From Acanthamoeba castellanii str. Neff (lineage: Eukaryota > Discosea > Longamoebia > Acanthamoebidae): DNA of 64,000 nucleotides. The DNA lies in assembly GCF_000313135.1 (NCBI RefSeq), contig NW_004457364.1, positions 189,092 to 253,091 of the forward strand, written 5' to 3'. A program made the position numbers and the translations under genes. Shown here one piece after another: positions 21,418 through 32,023 of the stretch (position 1 is its first letter; the number at the start of each line of letters is the position of its first letter). The notes beneath the pieces were generated by a model. It saw nothing but the letters and a program-made list of their open reading frames with translations. It did no database searches and was not told the origin of the DNA.

Positions 21418-23173
21418 ATGAAGCTTGCCGTGGTCGTTTCTTTGCTCGCGTTTTTGCTTTGCCGGTACCCCGCTACGACCAGATAAATGTCATTTTACAA
21501 TTGGGAGATCTTCTACATTTTGATGATTAAATGAATAAGATATGTAATCAACTTGATCTTATTCAATCACTAGATTTTAATGATCTATTTTTTTAATGAT
21601 TTAATTGAATAGTGGAGGCGACGTACGGCCCGTTCGTAATCGGACACCGAGGAGCGTCGGGCGAGCTGCCGGAGAACACCATGCCGGCCTTCGCCCGTGC
21701 CCTGGCCTACAAGGGCATCGCCGGCATCGAGACCGACCTACGGCTCTCCAAGGACGGCGTCGTCGTCCTCATCCACGACGCCGTACGTTTTGTCTCCCGC
21801 GCCTTCTTGTTCTTCACCTCGACTCACTAACATTTCACCGCACACACACGCACGCACACGTCACCGCACACACGCGCATGCAACACGCACACGCACGTCA
21901 CCGCACACACACGCATGCAACACGCACACGCACACGCACACATACAGACGCTCAACCGCACGACCAATGGGACGGGCGACGTGGTCGACTTCACGGTGGC
22001 GGAGCTGAAGCAGTTCTCGGCGGGCTACCCGAAGGTGTTCGGCGACAAGTACCCCGACTACCGGATCCCCACCTTCCGGGAGGCGCTCGAGCTGCTCCTC
22101 AACTCGTCCAACACCATCATGGTCCTCGACCTCAAGGTCGAACACCTCGGCCAACACATCGCCTCCGACATTGCCTACGTAAGCATGTGTGTGTCGTGTG
22201 TGGCGTGTGCGGCGTGTGCGTCGTGTCGTGTCATGTCGCGTGTGTCGTGCTGAAGTTGATTGTTGTGGCAGGTGAGCGCCGAGAGGAACACCACGGATCT
22301 GTACGATCGGGTGGTCGCGTCGTGCTGGACCGACACGCAGGTGGCCGACATCGGCCAGTACCTCAACATCACCGTCAAGCAAAAGCTCGGCAACGCCCCG
22401 AAGAAGGGTTCGCTCCCTTTTTGTGGCTTTTTTGTTTTCTTTTTCTTTTTTTAATTCCATAATAATGTAAATAATAATAATAATAATAATAATCGTGTGT
22501 GTGTGTCGTGGATGCAGGCGAGGACACCAACAAGTACTTCTCCGACCTCCTGGGTCGCGGTGTCCACGCCTTCTCGCTGGCGGCCAACACCCTCAGCGCC
22601 CAGTTCATCTCCGCCGCACACCTCAGGTGCGTCGTTCCCTCCTTGGCTTCCATTGTCTTCCCGACTGACATCGTGTCTTGTCGTGTCGCGTGCGTGTGCG
22701 TGTGCGTGTGCGTGTGCTGTGCGTGTGCATGTGCGTGTGCGTGCGTTGCGTCAGGATGATGCCGGTGGTGGCGTGGACGCCCAACAACCGATCGGAGGTG
22801 GTGCCCCTGATTGAAATGGGCGTGGACGGCTTCATCACCAACGAGCCGGGCAACGTGCTGGGCTACGTGGCCGACTTCATCGCCGGCAAGCTCCCCGCCT
22901 CTGCCAGCGACGACAAGTTCTCCGTGTCGGACCTCGTCTGGGTCGCCCTCGGCAGCGCCGGTATTTCCCTTGTGTGCGTGTTGTGTCGCGTGTTCGTGTG
23001 GTCGTGTGTGTCGTGTGTGTCGTGTTGTGTCGTGTCATGCGGGATTGTTAAGATGGCGTTGGCGCGGGGGCGTAGGTGCGGGCGTGGTTTTGGGCGGCGT
23101 GGCTGTGGGCGCGTGGGCCTATTACCGGTCGAGGACGCACCACTACACCACCATCAACGGGCATATGGCCTAG
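21418..23173 (+). CDS. Glycerophosphodiester phosphodiesterase with signal peptide and C-terminal anchor
   Basis: A short first exon (21418-21464) encodes a signal peptide MKLAVVVSLLAFLLC. The next exon opens ATYGPFVIGHRGASGELPEN, the GDPD catalytic HRG/PEN motif, followed by IETDLRLSKDGVVVLIHDA with the metal-binding ExD and catalytic His. Later exons give TLNRTTNGTGDVVDFTVAEL, MVLDLKVEHLGQHIA, MMPVVAWTPNN, IEMGVDGFITNEPGNVLGYV and a final C-terminal helix GVVLGGVAVGAWAYYRS. It hydrolyses glycerophosphodiesters or related lipids, probably in the lumen or at the surface. The phase between exon 1 and exon 2 does not fit a plain GT-AG join, so a missed small exon or a sequence error is possible. 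Introns are CACACG or GTGTCG repeats. Confidence 0.8.
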
Positions 23174-23375
23174 ATAGCGTCAGTTTCAATTTTCTTTATT
23201 TATTTATTTTGCGGTCTACCAGGCGCGAGTGCCACACCACGAACTGAAGAAATACACATAGCCACTCAGCTTGCCTGTTTCAACATTTTAAAATGTCACC
23301 AAACATCCGAAACGCGTTTCGTCAAGATGATTTCCAAAAAAAAGATGTGATTTTTTTGATATTTTTGTTTGCGCA

Positions 23376-24403
23376 ATGGAAGAAGTCAGGCAAGACAAGC
23401 TGGGCGCGTCGGTGGTGCTCCTGGCCGAGCTGGCTCCCTGGTCTGAAGTTGTGGCCACGCGTCCCTGGCCACCACCACCAGCAGGCGGTACAAGGTACGA
23501 CCCCGCCCCAATCGGCCCTTTGCCCACGCCAATTTAAATGCTTTGCGCAACCAGCACCACGGCTCGCCAGCTGGACGAAGCCGACGACGCAGCATTCGGG
23601 CCGAGCCGGCCCTTCGCCCCATCCCAGGCCATCAACGACAAGGTGGTGGCGCCCACCGCGTTTCCAGCATCGGACCCGCACTGACACTCTCTCTGCTGGC
23701 CGGTAGGTGAGTCTGTGGCGCGGCGACATCACGCGGCTCGCGGTCGACGCCATCGTCAACGCCGCACGACCGAGCCTGCTCGGCGGCGGCGGCATCGACA
23801 AGGCCATACACCGCGTCGCCGGCCCCGGCCTGCTCGAGGAGTGCAGGCCACTGGGCGGCTGCCTCCACGGCCAGGTGCGTGTGCGGTGGTGCGTGTGCGG
23901 TGGTGCGTGTGCGTGTGCGTGTGCGGCTGATAACACGAGCGCGAGCGCAGTGCAAGGTGACGGGTGCGCACGGGCTGCCGTGTAGGCTGGTGCTCCACAC
24001 GGTCGGACCCAACCGCGACCTGCACAGCGAGGCGGAGGGCTACCCGCTGCTCCACGCGGCCTATCGCAGCTGCCTGGCGCGGGTGGTGGAGCACGACGTG
24101 CGGTCGGTGGCGCTGAGCTGCGTCTCCACGGGGGCCTACCGCTTCCCCTCTCGCCCCGCAGCGCACGTCGCCCTCTCCACGGTCAGGAAGGTCAACAGCC
24201 CTCTGCACGACCCACCACCACAATGCCTTCCTCACCTCAGTTGTGTGCCGCGTGTGTCGTGTCGCGTGTAACAGTGGCTCGAACATGGAGACAACATGGA
24301 GAAGGTGGAGCGGATCATCTTTGCCACTTTTCTTGAGCAGGACGAGGCCATCTACACCGAGCTGATGTACAAGTTCTATTTCCCTCCTCCCACATCTTCT
24401 TGA
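23376..24403 (+). CDS. MACROD-type macrodomain ADP-ribosyl-hydrolase
   Basis: Starts [20 protein letters not shown]; later exons give [17 protein letters not shown] and the macrodomain [20 protein letters not shown]. The ADP-ribose loop is [20 protein letters not shown], followed by [48 protein letters not shown] and a helix ending FYFPPPTSS. The motif [10 protein letters not shown] is characteristic of MACROD1/2 and bacterial YmdB enzymes that remove mono-ADP-ribose or deacetylate O-acetyl-ADP-ribose. The usual NAAN of the family reads NAAR here, which could affect ADP-ribose binding or turnover. Its stop is 48 bp from the stop of the convergent DDX20 gene. Confidence 0.82.
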
Positions 24404-24451
24404 CAGCCCCCTTGTCAGCTGGGCATGTAATGTATGTAGTGTGGCATTTTT

Positions 24452-27316
24452 TCACATTCCAGCAGTAGTGTAGAAGTTGGTGTAGAGGCTTGTGTGGCCA
24501 TAGTTGCCCATCCACTCACCAGCTGGAGCTGGTGGGAGTGATGGTGGTGGTAGTGGTAGTGGTGGAGAGGCATAGCAGGCTGGCGAGTAGCACAGCACAT
24601 AGGAGGGAGAAGGTGGTGGTGGTGGTCCACCCCAGTAGCTGCAGCAGCAACACCCACAGCAAGGGGCCAAAGGTGGTGATGGTGATGATGGCAGCGCCAG
24701 TGGTGGTGTAGGAAGGCCAGAGGAGGGGTAGTGCAGAGGAAGAGGGTGATGAGCAGGCCCAGTCCATCGCCACCCGTCTCCATGATTGACCCAAGCCATG
24801 CCTGGTTCAGTGTCTTCCTCTTCGTCTTCCTCTTCGCCTTCGTCTTCTTCTTCCTCCTCCTCTTCTTCGCTCTCCTGTCCCTCCTCGTTGTCGTCGTCGC
24901 ATTCTTCGTCCTTGCGTTCCTCTTCTCGTTCGCTCACAGATTCTTCATCTTCGTCTCCGTCTTCTTCGCCTTCGCTCTCCTCTGCCGGTCCCTTGGCCGC
25001 ATGTGGCGTCGGTGCGCTCGCTCGCTGTCCGCTGCTGCCGCCGACTTGGCTGTCGCTGGACGCTCGGTGGCGGCCGTCGCGGGAGCAGGTCCGCCCAGCT
25101 CCCGCGGCAATGGCTCCGGAGCCGCGCCCGTGGCTGCGGCGAGGGAAAGAAGTTCGGGCCTTTCCTTCTCCGTGACCAGCGTCACCGCCACTCCCTGAGC
25201 GCCTGCCCCGCACCACATGTGAATAATAATAATAAACAAACAATGGCTAATTACAAACAAAAAATAGAAATGAAAAATCAAAAGAGAAAATAGAATTTTA
25301 AAAAAATGGACAAGGGAGGAGGCCACGAACCGAAGCGCCCGGTGCGGCCGACGCGGTGGAGGTAGGTCTCGGCATCGTACGGCACGTCCAGGTTGACCAC
25401 CAGGTTGATCCGTTCCACGTCCACTCCACGCGCCACCTAGCCGCACATGTAACACGACACGACACGACACGACACGACACGACACGACCAACGACACGAC
25501 ACGACCAACGACACGACACGACCAACGACACGACACGACGAGGTGACCAGGTGAGCCAACTGGAGCTAGCTGAAGCGTTGGTCGAAGAGGGAGGTGGACG
25601 TACGAGGTCGGTGGAGACGAGGATGCGGAGCTTGACCTCGCGGAAGGCGGCCATGGTGTGGGCGCGGATGTGCTGCAGCTGCGCGCCCGCGAGGAACGCG
25701 GCCGGCCAGCCCCGGTCGCTCAGTCGATCCGCCAATTGCTGGCCCCTTCCCAGGGAAACCAAAGTCACCAACACCACGCACACGCACACGCACACGCACA
25801 CGCACACGCACACGCACACGCACACGCACACGAAGACCACACGACATACACGACAACACGCAACTCGTCTGTACCGTGCTTTGTCGTTGGTGAAAACGAG
25901 GGCCTGTTGGAAGGGCAGCTTGTCGAAGAGGTTCATGAGCGTCTTGGCCTTCTCGTTGAACACCATGAACGGCGTCCCCTTGCCCGGCACCACCGCGTAG
26001 TACTGCCGAATGTCTGTCGAGCCAAATATTGAATATATATAAAAATTGATATATAGTCAATATGTACAGATATTTAACCAAAAAAAAGGAGAATTATATA
26101 AATGAAAAATGGGAAAAAGAAAGAGAGGCAAACCTTTGACGGTGAGTGTGTCGGTGGAGAGGATGATGTGCTGCGGGCTGCGCATCAGCCCGTGGAGCGT
26201 GTCGAGCAGGTCCGCGCGGTAGGTCGCCGAGAAGGCCAGCACCTGCTTCGCCTGCGGCAACACGCCCAGAATGTCTCTACAAGCTCACATGAGTGTGTGC
26301 CGTGTGTGCCGTGTGTGCCGTGTCGTGTGTGTCGTGTGTACATGTGTGCGGTCTGTGTCGTGTTGTATCGTGTGTGCGTGTGTGCCTGTGTGCGGTCTGT
26401 GTCGTGTTGTGTCGTGTGTGCGTGTGCCGTGTGTGCGTACAATGTCTGTTCGCGCAGGTTGGTGTCGAGAAGTTTGTCGGCTTCGTCCAGGACCACCACC
26501 CGTACGCGCTGGGCCTCCACGCCATCGGCCAGCAGGGCGCGCGCCCGGCCGGGCGTGGCCACGGCGATGTGCGTCGCTCGCAGGCGCGGCGGGTCCAGCG
26601 CCTGCGGCGTGCCGCCCACAAACGCCTCGCACCGCAGGCCCTTCACGTACTTCCCTGCAATCAGCCAAGGAAAGCGGTGAGTGCACACACGCACACGCAC
26701 ACGCACGACCGCACGACCGCACACGCACACGCACGACTCACGGAGAGATGACGGACCGAGGGCGCGCACGACGGCGAGGGTCTGGAGGGCGATCTCGCGG
26801 GTGGGCGCGAGCAGGAGGGCCTGGAGCGCGGGCAGGTCGGCGGAGACGGCCTCGACGGCCACCACCCCGAACACGCAGGTCTTGCCGGTACCCGACTGGG
26901 CCTGGCCGATCACGTCTACACCACGCAATCAATAAAAAAATTCAATCATAATTATGAACTAATAAATAATACAACGCTGCTGAGTACTTATAAATTATTT
27001 AACTATTTATATTTAAATAAGAAAAATAAATAGATATAAATCGCATGATGAGGGGCACGATGATGAGGGGCGTACCAACGCCGCAGCGGGCGATGGGGAT
27101 GGCACGGAGCTGGATGGGTGAGGGGCGGAGGTAGCCCGCCTGGGTGAGGCCGCGCACCACCGCTGGCGACAGCAGCAGACCAGAAAAGTCCACCCCACCA
27201 CCGCCATTTTCTCTGCCGTCGTCCGCCTGCGGTTTCTGCCTCTCCTTCTCCCCTCCTTCTTCCCCACCCCTTGCCACGGAGATCACCGCCCCTTCTTCCG
27301 CTGCAGCTTCGTCCAT
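24452..27316 (-). CDS. DDX20: DEAD-box RNA helicase, Gemin3/DDX20-like
   Basis: ATG at 27316 ([18 protein letters not shown]). Conserved elements in order: [20 protein letters not shown] and [16 protein letters not shown] (Q motif), AQSGTGKT (motif I), APTREIA (Ia), [14 protein letters not shown] (Ib), [12 protein letters not shown] (II), [11 protein letters not shown] (III), [19 protein letters not shown] (IV), LVSTDLV with [20 protein letters not shown] (V) and [10 protein letters not shown] (VI). The distinctive RPSPIQL and [19 protein letters not shown] strings match DDX20, the SMN-complex helicase for snRNP assembly. A Glu-rich stretch and a Pro/Tyr-rich C-terminus ending NFYTTAGM follow. 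Introns include CACGA and CACACG arrays. The start lies 82 bp past the stop of the upstream WDR25-like gene. Confidence 0.85.
25452..25538. repeat. (CACGA)n microsatellite in a DDX20 intron
   Basis: Tandem CACGA units with 'ccaacgacacgacacga' interruptions inside an intron just before the motif V exon. Confidence 0.9.
25776..25831. repeat. (CACACG)n microsatellite in a DDX20 intron
   Basis: About nine CACACG units within the intron preceding the [12 protein letters not shown] exon. Confidence 0.9.
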
Positions 27317-27397
27317 CCAGCCCAACCAATCTCGCACCTTTTCCCTATCTTTTCTTGAATGTGTATTTATCTTTATCTTTATCTTTAGTTTTTTGCC

Positions 27398-29737
27398 TCA
27401 GTGATCGCCGAGCAGGAGCACGGATCCGTCCCAGCCGCACGCGGCCATCACCTGCGGATGAAGCGGATGGAAGGCGACGTGCGTGCAGGCTTCGTTCGTT
27501 GCCAGGCCGCCGTTGGTGGTGGTCGTGGCGTTGATGTCGGTCGGCAGAGAGCGGCGAATGCTGAGCGTCTTGATGGGCTTCCCGGAGGACCACGAGTAGA
27601 GGTGGAGGGAGCCGTCGGCAGAGCCGGTGGCCACGAGCGAGCCATCGGGGCTAATGTCGCACTCGATGCGGAAGCCCTCCACCTGGTGCCCTTCGAATCT
27701 CTGCACGTCCCACATGGCTCTTAGTGGTGTGCGTGTGCGGTGGTGCGTGTGCGGTGGTGCGTGTGCGGTGGTGCGTGTGCGGTGGTGCGTGTGCGGTGGT
27801 GCGTGTGCGGTGGTGCGTGTGCGGTGGTGCGTGTGCGTGTGCGTGTGGCGACCGACCTTGTACTTGTTGAGCTTGAACGGCGGCTGAGACGAGAAGATGG
27901 CGATGTAGCCGGCGTTGGACTGGGCCACGAAATGGGCGCCGTCGGGGTGGACCCTCAGCGAGGGACATGTGTAGGCCTCCTGGTAGACTTGGTTCGACAG
28001 CACCGTGCCCTGCGCAGAAGAAGCGTAAGCCACCAGCTGTGGAGAAGGCCGTGATCAAGGAGAGCGTACATGGTTGAAGTCCCAAACAAGGATTGACTTG
28101 TCTATGGAATTGCGCTTGGTGATATCTGACGATGTCACGAACTGAGTCCCTCCGTGCAGCCACTCAATCGCCTGCACAGATCCAAAGATACCCTTGTACT
28201 GCGCAACCACACTGGCGAACAGATTTTAGCGATTTTCCACAAGAAAAAGAAAAAACATCACAAAAGATGATATCGCCCCACCCAGATTTGAACTGGGGTC
28301 CCAGGTACCAGAAACCTATATGCTGCCAACTACACCATGAGGCGCTCTTCTTTTTTTAGGTGAAGTTTTGCTTGTTTTCCTTTTTTCTGTGATGGGCGTG
28401 AAGAAGGTAGTGCAGGAGAGAAGCAGGTACCTGTTGGAGCGTGAGTCCCAGCACACGACGCCGTGGCGGTACCCACCGGCCAAGAAGACGTCTGGCTGCT
28501 CCGGATGCCAGTTGACCGTGGTGATCATTTCTTTGTGCTTGAACGACTGCACACCCACCAGTCACGCATACGTGTGTGAGACACACGACACACACACACA
28601 CACGACACACACACACACACACGACACACACACACACACACAGGGTGAGCAAGGAGGTGCGGCGAACGTGTATGGGAGTGCAGGTCTCGAGGTCGGTTAG
28701 TAGCGCGGTCTTGTCGAAGCTTCCGGAGAGGAGGCGCGTGTTGTCGGCGTTCCATCGGACGTCCATGACCGCCTCGGTGTGGTCGCGCAGCGTGGCGACG
28801 CAGCCCGGCGTCTGGCTCACCGCCGGGAACGTGTCCCACACCCGGATCGTCTTGTCCATCGACGCTGTTGCTATGAAGACGCCTGCGATCCGCAACACGA
28901 CACGACGCAACACACGCACGCACCGCACACGCACAACACACACGATCCGAGTGAGCACGTGCAAAGGAGGCGACAATGGTGGAGGTGAGAGTGGAAGGCA
29001 CCATGTGTGGAGGACCAGCGGCAGGTGTTGACGGGAGCCGTGTGGAGCCCCGAGAAGCGGTGGGTGATGCGCTGCACGAGCCTCGTCTCGGTCGCCGCCG
29101 ACTTCTGTGGGCGCCGCGTGCGGTTGAAGAGGGTCGAGGGCAACCGCGGCTGCACCAGGCGCGCCGTGCACGACGACAACGACGTTGACGTAGACGTAGA
29201 CGAAGCAGAAGTTGACGATGAAGACGGTGGCGGGGTTGGGGCGAGTAGCGGCAACGTAGAGGAAGGGGCGGTAGATGTCGAAGACGGAGATGAAGACGAA
29301 GATGGCTTCTCGTCCTCGCCGTGTAGAAGGGGAAGGTGAAAAAAGCTGGATGCTCCTTGATGTCGCGTCCTCTTGGCCTCGTAGGGCCGCAGGCTGCTGG
29401 AAGGTGGCTGAGCGGGGCCTCGCGGCTGATGTGGCTCGGGCAGGGCCTCTGCAGCCCCAGTCCATTTCCTCTTGACGCTGGGACCCACGCAGGGATCGGG
29501 ACCCACTTCGGGATAGTAGCAAACGTTAGCGCCTCGCTGGTGCTGTTGGAACAGGAGGCGATATTGATCCATCGCCCCCGCTGCCTGCGAGGCGAAGAAA
29601 TTTGATGGATTGTGTGTTTGGCCATAGAGCGTGGGGGCGAGCGGCGGCGGGGCTGAATCCGGGAGAGAAGGGACTGGCACTAGACCCATCTCATCTTCCT
29701 CCTCACCAGTGCCGTAGGCACCCAGCAAGCTGTCCAT
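27398..29737 (-). CDS. WDR25: WD40-repeat protein, WDR25-like (PRP17 paralogue)
   Basis: A long N-terminal region (MDSLLGAYGTGEEEDEMGLV, then Ser/Pro-rich with KRKW and YEAKRTR) is followed by WD40 blades: ATASMDKTIRVWDTF, DVRWNADNTRLLSGSFDKTALLTDLET, KEMITTVNWHPEQPDVFLAGG, VCWDSRSNR, QYKGIFGSVQAIEWLHGG, TSSDITKRNSIDKSILVWDF, YTCPSLRVHPDGAHFVAQSN, FEGHQVEGFRIECDISPDGS, ATGSADGSLHLYSW and FHPLHPQVMAACGWDGSVLL. The 'LTDLET', 'AQSN.GYIAIFS' and 'EGHQVEGF' strings match WDR25 more than the splicing factor PRP17/CDC40. A tRNA-Gln sits in the intron between the CWDSRSNR and AQYKGIFG exons, same strand. Molecular role is poorly known; a link to RNA processing is inferred. Confidence 0.78.
27727..27848. 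repeat. 14-bp tandem repeat in a WDR25 intron
   Basis: Eight or so copies of a unit close to GTGCGTGTGCGGTG, filling the intron between the last two blades. Confidence 0.9.
28273..28344 (-). tRNA. tRNA-Gln (CTG)
   Basis: 72 nt including discriminator A. Acceptor arm CGCCTCA pairs with TGGGGCG (one U-G). The anticodon loop TTCTGGT gives CTG on a TAGGT/ACCTG stem. The T arm is CCCAG TTCAAAT CTGGG. Box A-like TGGTGTAGTTGG and box B GTTCAAATC are present, with TTTT shortly downstream. No intron. It lies inside an intron of the WDR25-like gene, same strand, and is identical to the two other copies in the window. Confidence 0.93.
28574..28642. repeat. (CACA)n/(CACACGA) array in a WDR25 intron
   Basis: ACACAC runs with periodic ACGAC interruptions inside the intron between two WD40 exons. 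Confidence 0.85.
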
Positions 29738-29935
29738 CTATCGCTGTAAAATCTGATCTGATGAATAGAAAGTGATTTTCTACGCCCCAAAAACTTCGAG
29801 GAAGTCTGAAAAACAATCAACATGCATGTTCGAGCTGACTGAAGGAAGCTTGGCCAGCAACGAGCTGCAAAATGTACATAGGGTGGAAAAGAGGTGGTTT
29901 GTTGTTCTCACGACGAAGGGGCCGCCAACGCTGCA

Positions 29936-30791
29936 CTAGCATGGATGCATGGCCTCCAGGACGGGGATGTTGGTGATGAGGCTTACGGTGCCGGTGAACC
30001 GAGCCCAGTAGCGCGTTCCAATCGACAGGCTGAGATCGGGCCGCTCCTCGAGCACCTCCACGCGAACGCCCCACGGCTCCTTGCACACGATCTTAGCCTC
30101 CACCTGCGCGAGAGAAACCCGTCAGTATAAAGAATTGTGTGCAGCGTAGAGGATGGAACACATTGCGTACCGATTGTTGTGAGTCGCAAAAGCGCAAGAT
30201 GATGTGTCGCGCTCGCGGGATGTCCCTTGCGTCAGGCTTCTTCTGGACCACTCTCTGGTGCTTGGTCGACTTGTCCATCTCGTGCGAGGCAGGGAAGGAA
30301 ACGATAACGGTCGAGCTGCGCTCCTCGCGCGGTCGATGCTGCTGTCGAAGATCAGGATGCGCTTCATCTTCATCGTCCGATGAGTCGTTGAGCTCCTCCT
30401 CCTCGCCCACTTCCTCCTCCTCCTCATCATCGTCTACGGAATCCCATTTGCGCTTCTGATGGAGCGTCGTCTTGTTCTGATGCCCAGCGTCGGGGCGATG
30501 CTTCTTTGAGGGGGAGCAAAATTCCATCAGATCTGTCGTAGATGTAGACATGGCGCTCGACATGAAACCGTGCTCCTGCGACCCATTCGATTGATCCGAG
30601 GTCGAAAAAGTAGCCGAAGCAGAGAAGGGCGAAGATGACGCAGAGGAAGGAAGGAAATGTTCAGGCGTGACCACAATGCTCTCGAAAAGGCTCCGTGACC
30701 TCACCACGCCCACCACGGGCGATCGAACATCGGCGCTCATCAATGATGGCGAAGAAGCAAGCTGTGGTGGGTGGTAGCCGAGGTAGTCCAT
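29936..30791 (-). CDS. Hypothetical acidic nuclear-type protein
   Basis: Two exons. The first (about 30791-30172) starts MDYLGYHPPQLASSPSLMSA, is Ser-rich, carries basic patches (KKHRPD, QKRKWDS) and an acid run DDDEEEEEVGEEEELNDSS, and ends in PRARHIILRFCDSQQS. The second (about 30103-29936) gives VEAKIVCKEPWGVRVEVLEE and GTRYWARFTGTVSLITNIPV, a probable small beta-barrel domain. I do not recognise the family. The conserved-looking part is the last about 90 residues across the splice. Confidence 0.5.
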
Positions 30792-31051
30792 TCGTGAGGT
30801 GCACTCGATTGTGAACGCACGCCACTCCTTCTTTCTTTCTCGCCAACTCTTCACAAATCCTTTTATAAATGATTTTTGACCTAGCCGTTACACAATCTGG
30901 CCAACCGGAAATCGAATATCTCCTCGTTCTGCCCCAATGGGCTTGCGCGATTATTTCTTCGTAAAATTTGATAACATTCGCGACATTCCTTCGAAGTTCT
31001 GTATCCTTTATCTTTTCTTTTACAACTTTTTCAATTTTGTTTGACAACAAG

Positions 31052-31697
31052 ATGAGCGGGGTCGCGCAGCCACACCCGGACTTGAACATGGCCAACATCC
31101 TCACAAGAAACAACATGGATGACTTCTACGGCGCTCTAGGGGCCGATCCGAACAGCACGCGCGAGCAAATCGTGGCCGAATTCAAAGCACGCGTCCGCGT
31201 ACGCCGCCTCCCACAGAACTAATCGTTTATTGTTCAACTCATTTGTGTGTTTGCAGGTACCATAGGACCAGGACTATTTTTATTATTTTTATTATTTAAT
31301 TTATTTTATTTATCTGCAGGGCGTGCACCCGGATCGACAGCAGACAAGCCAGGACGAGGGCCAGCACGCAGCGGAGCAGTTTGCGCGGCTGCACCGGGCC
31401 TACGAGGTGCTGAGCGACCCCGAGTCACGGGCCAAGTACGACCGCTACCTGGCCGCCGGCCTCAACCTGTCCTACGACACCTGGCTCGGTACACCCACCC
31501 ACTCCACCCACACCACACTCCACTCGCAACTGTGCTCACTCACCTTGCGTTTATGTGCCTGTGCGGTCGTGCGTGTGCGTTTTTGCGGCCGTGTGTTGTG
31601 TACAGACATGCAGCAGCATCAGCGGGTCATGCACTGGGCCATCCCCAAGAAGAAGCCCACCCTGGACCAGGAGCCCTTCCGGCCGCCACCCCAGTGA
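31052..31697 (+). CDS. DNAJC12: J-domain protein, DNAJC12-like
   Basis: Exons 31052-31198, 31320-31488 and 31606-31697 have matching phases and give 135 aa. The J domain spans DDFYGALGADPNSTREQIVA, AEFKARVR joined to GVHPDRQ (HPD motif at the splice) and RLHRAYEVLSDPESRAKYDR. The tail MHWAIPKKKPTLDQEPF aligns with the MHW...KK box specific to DNAJC12, the Hsp70 co-chaperone of aromatic amino-acid hydroxylases in animals. The domain is 'half-J plus MHW tail', the same size order as DNAJC12 but without the longer C-terminus. A client role here is inferred only. Confidence 0.75.
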
Positions 31698-32023
31698 CTG
31701 GCCAGGTACGCACGCCAGCGCTGATGCGACTCACGCAACCCACACGACACACACACGCAACCCACACGACACACACGACACACACACACACACACACGAG
31801 AGAGAGAGAATCACGCGTGATCGTTGTTTTAAAGCATTCAAATTACAAAATCGTACTCTGCGACGACGAGGAGGAAAGAGAGTTAGGGTTGGCTCTGGTA
31901 CGGGGCGTGGTCTCACGCGTTCTTCTCGTTTTCGCTCTTTGGTGTTCGTTATCGTGTTCGTGTTCGTCGTGGTGGAGGTGGTGGTGTGAAGCCGCAGGTG
32001 GTGCCCAGGTGGAGCGGCCTCGC

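Noticed and set aside
25452..25831. CRISPR-like regular repeats
   Set aside because: Units are 5-6 bp without unique spacers; simple microsatellites in a eukaryotic intron.
27398..27724. Plus-strand frames opposite the WDR25 last exon
   Set aside because: No conserved motif; complement of WD40 coding sequence.
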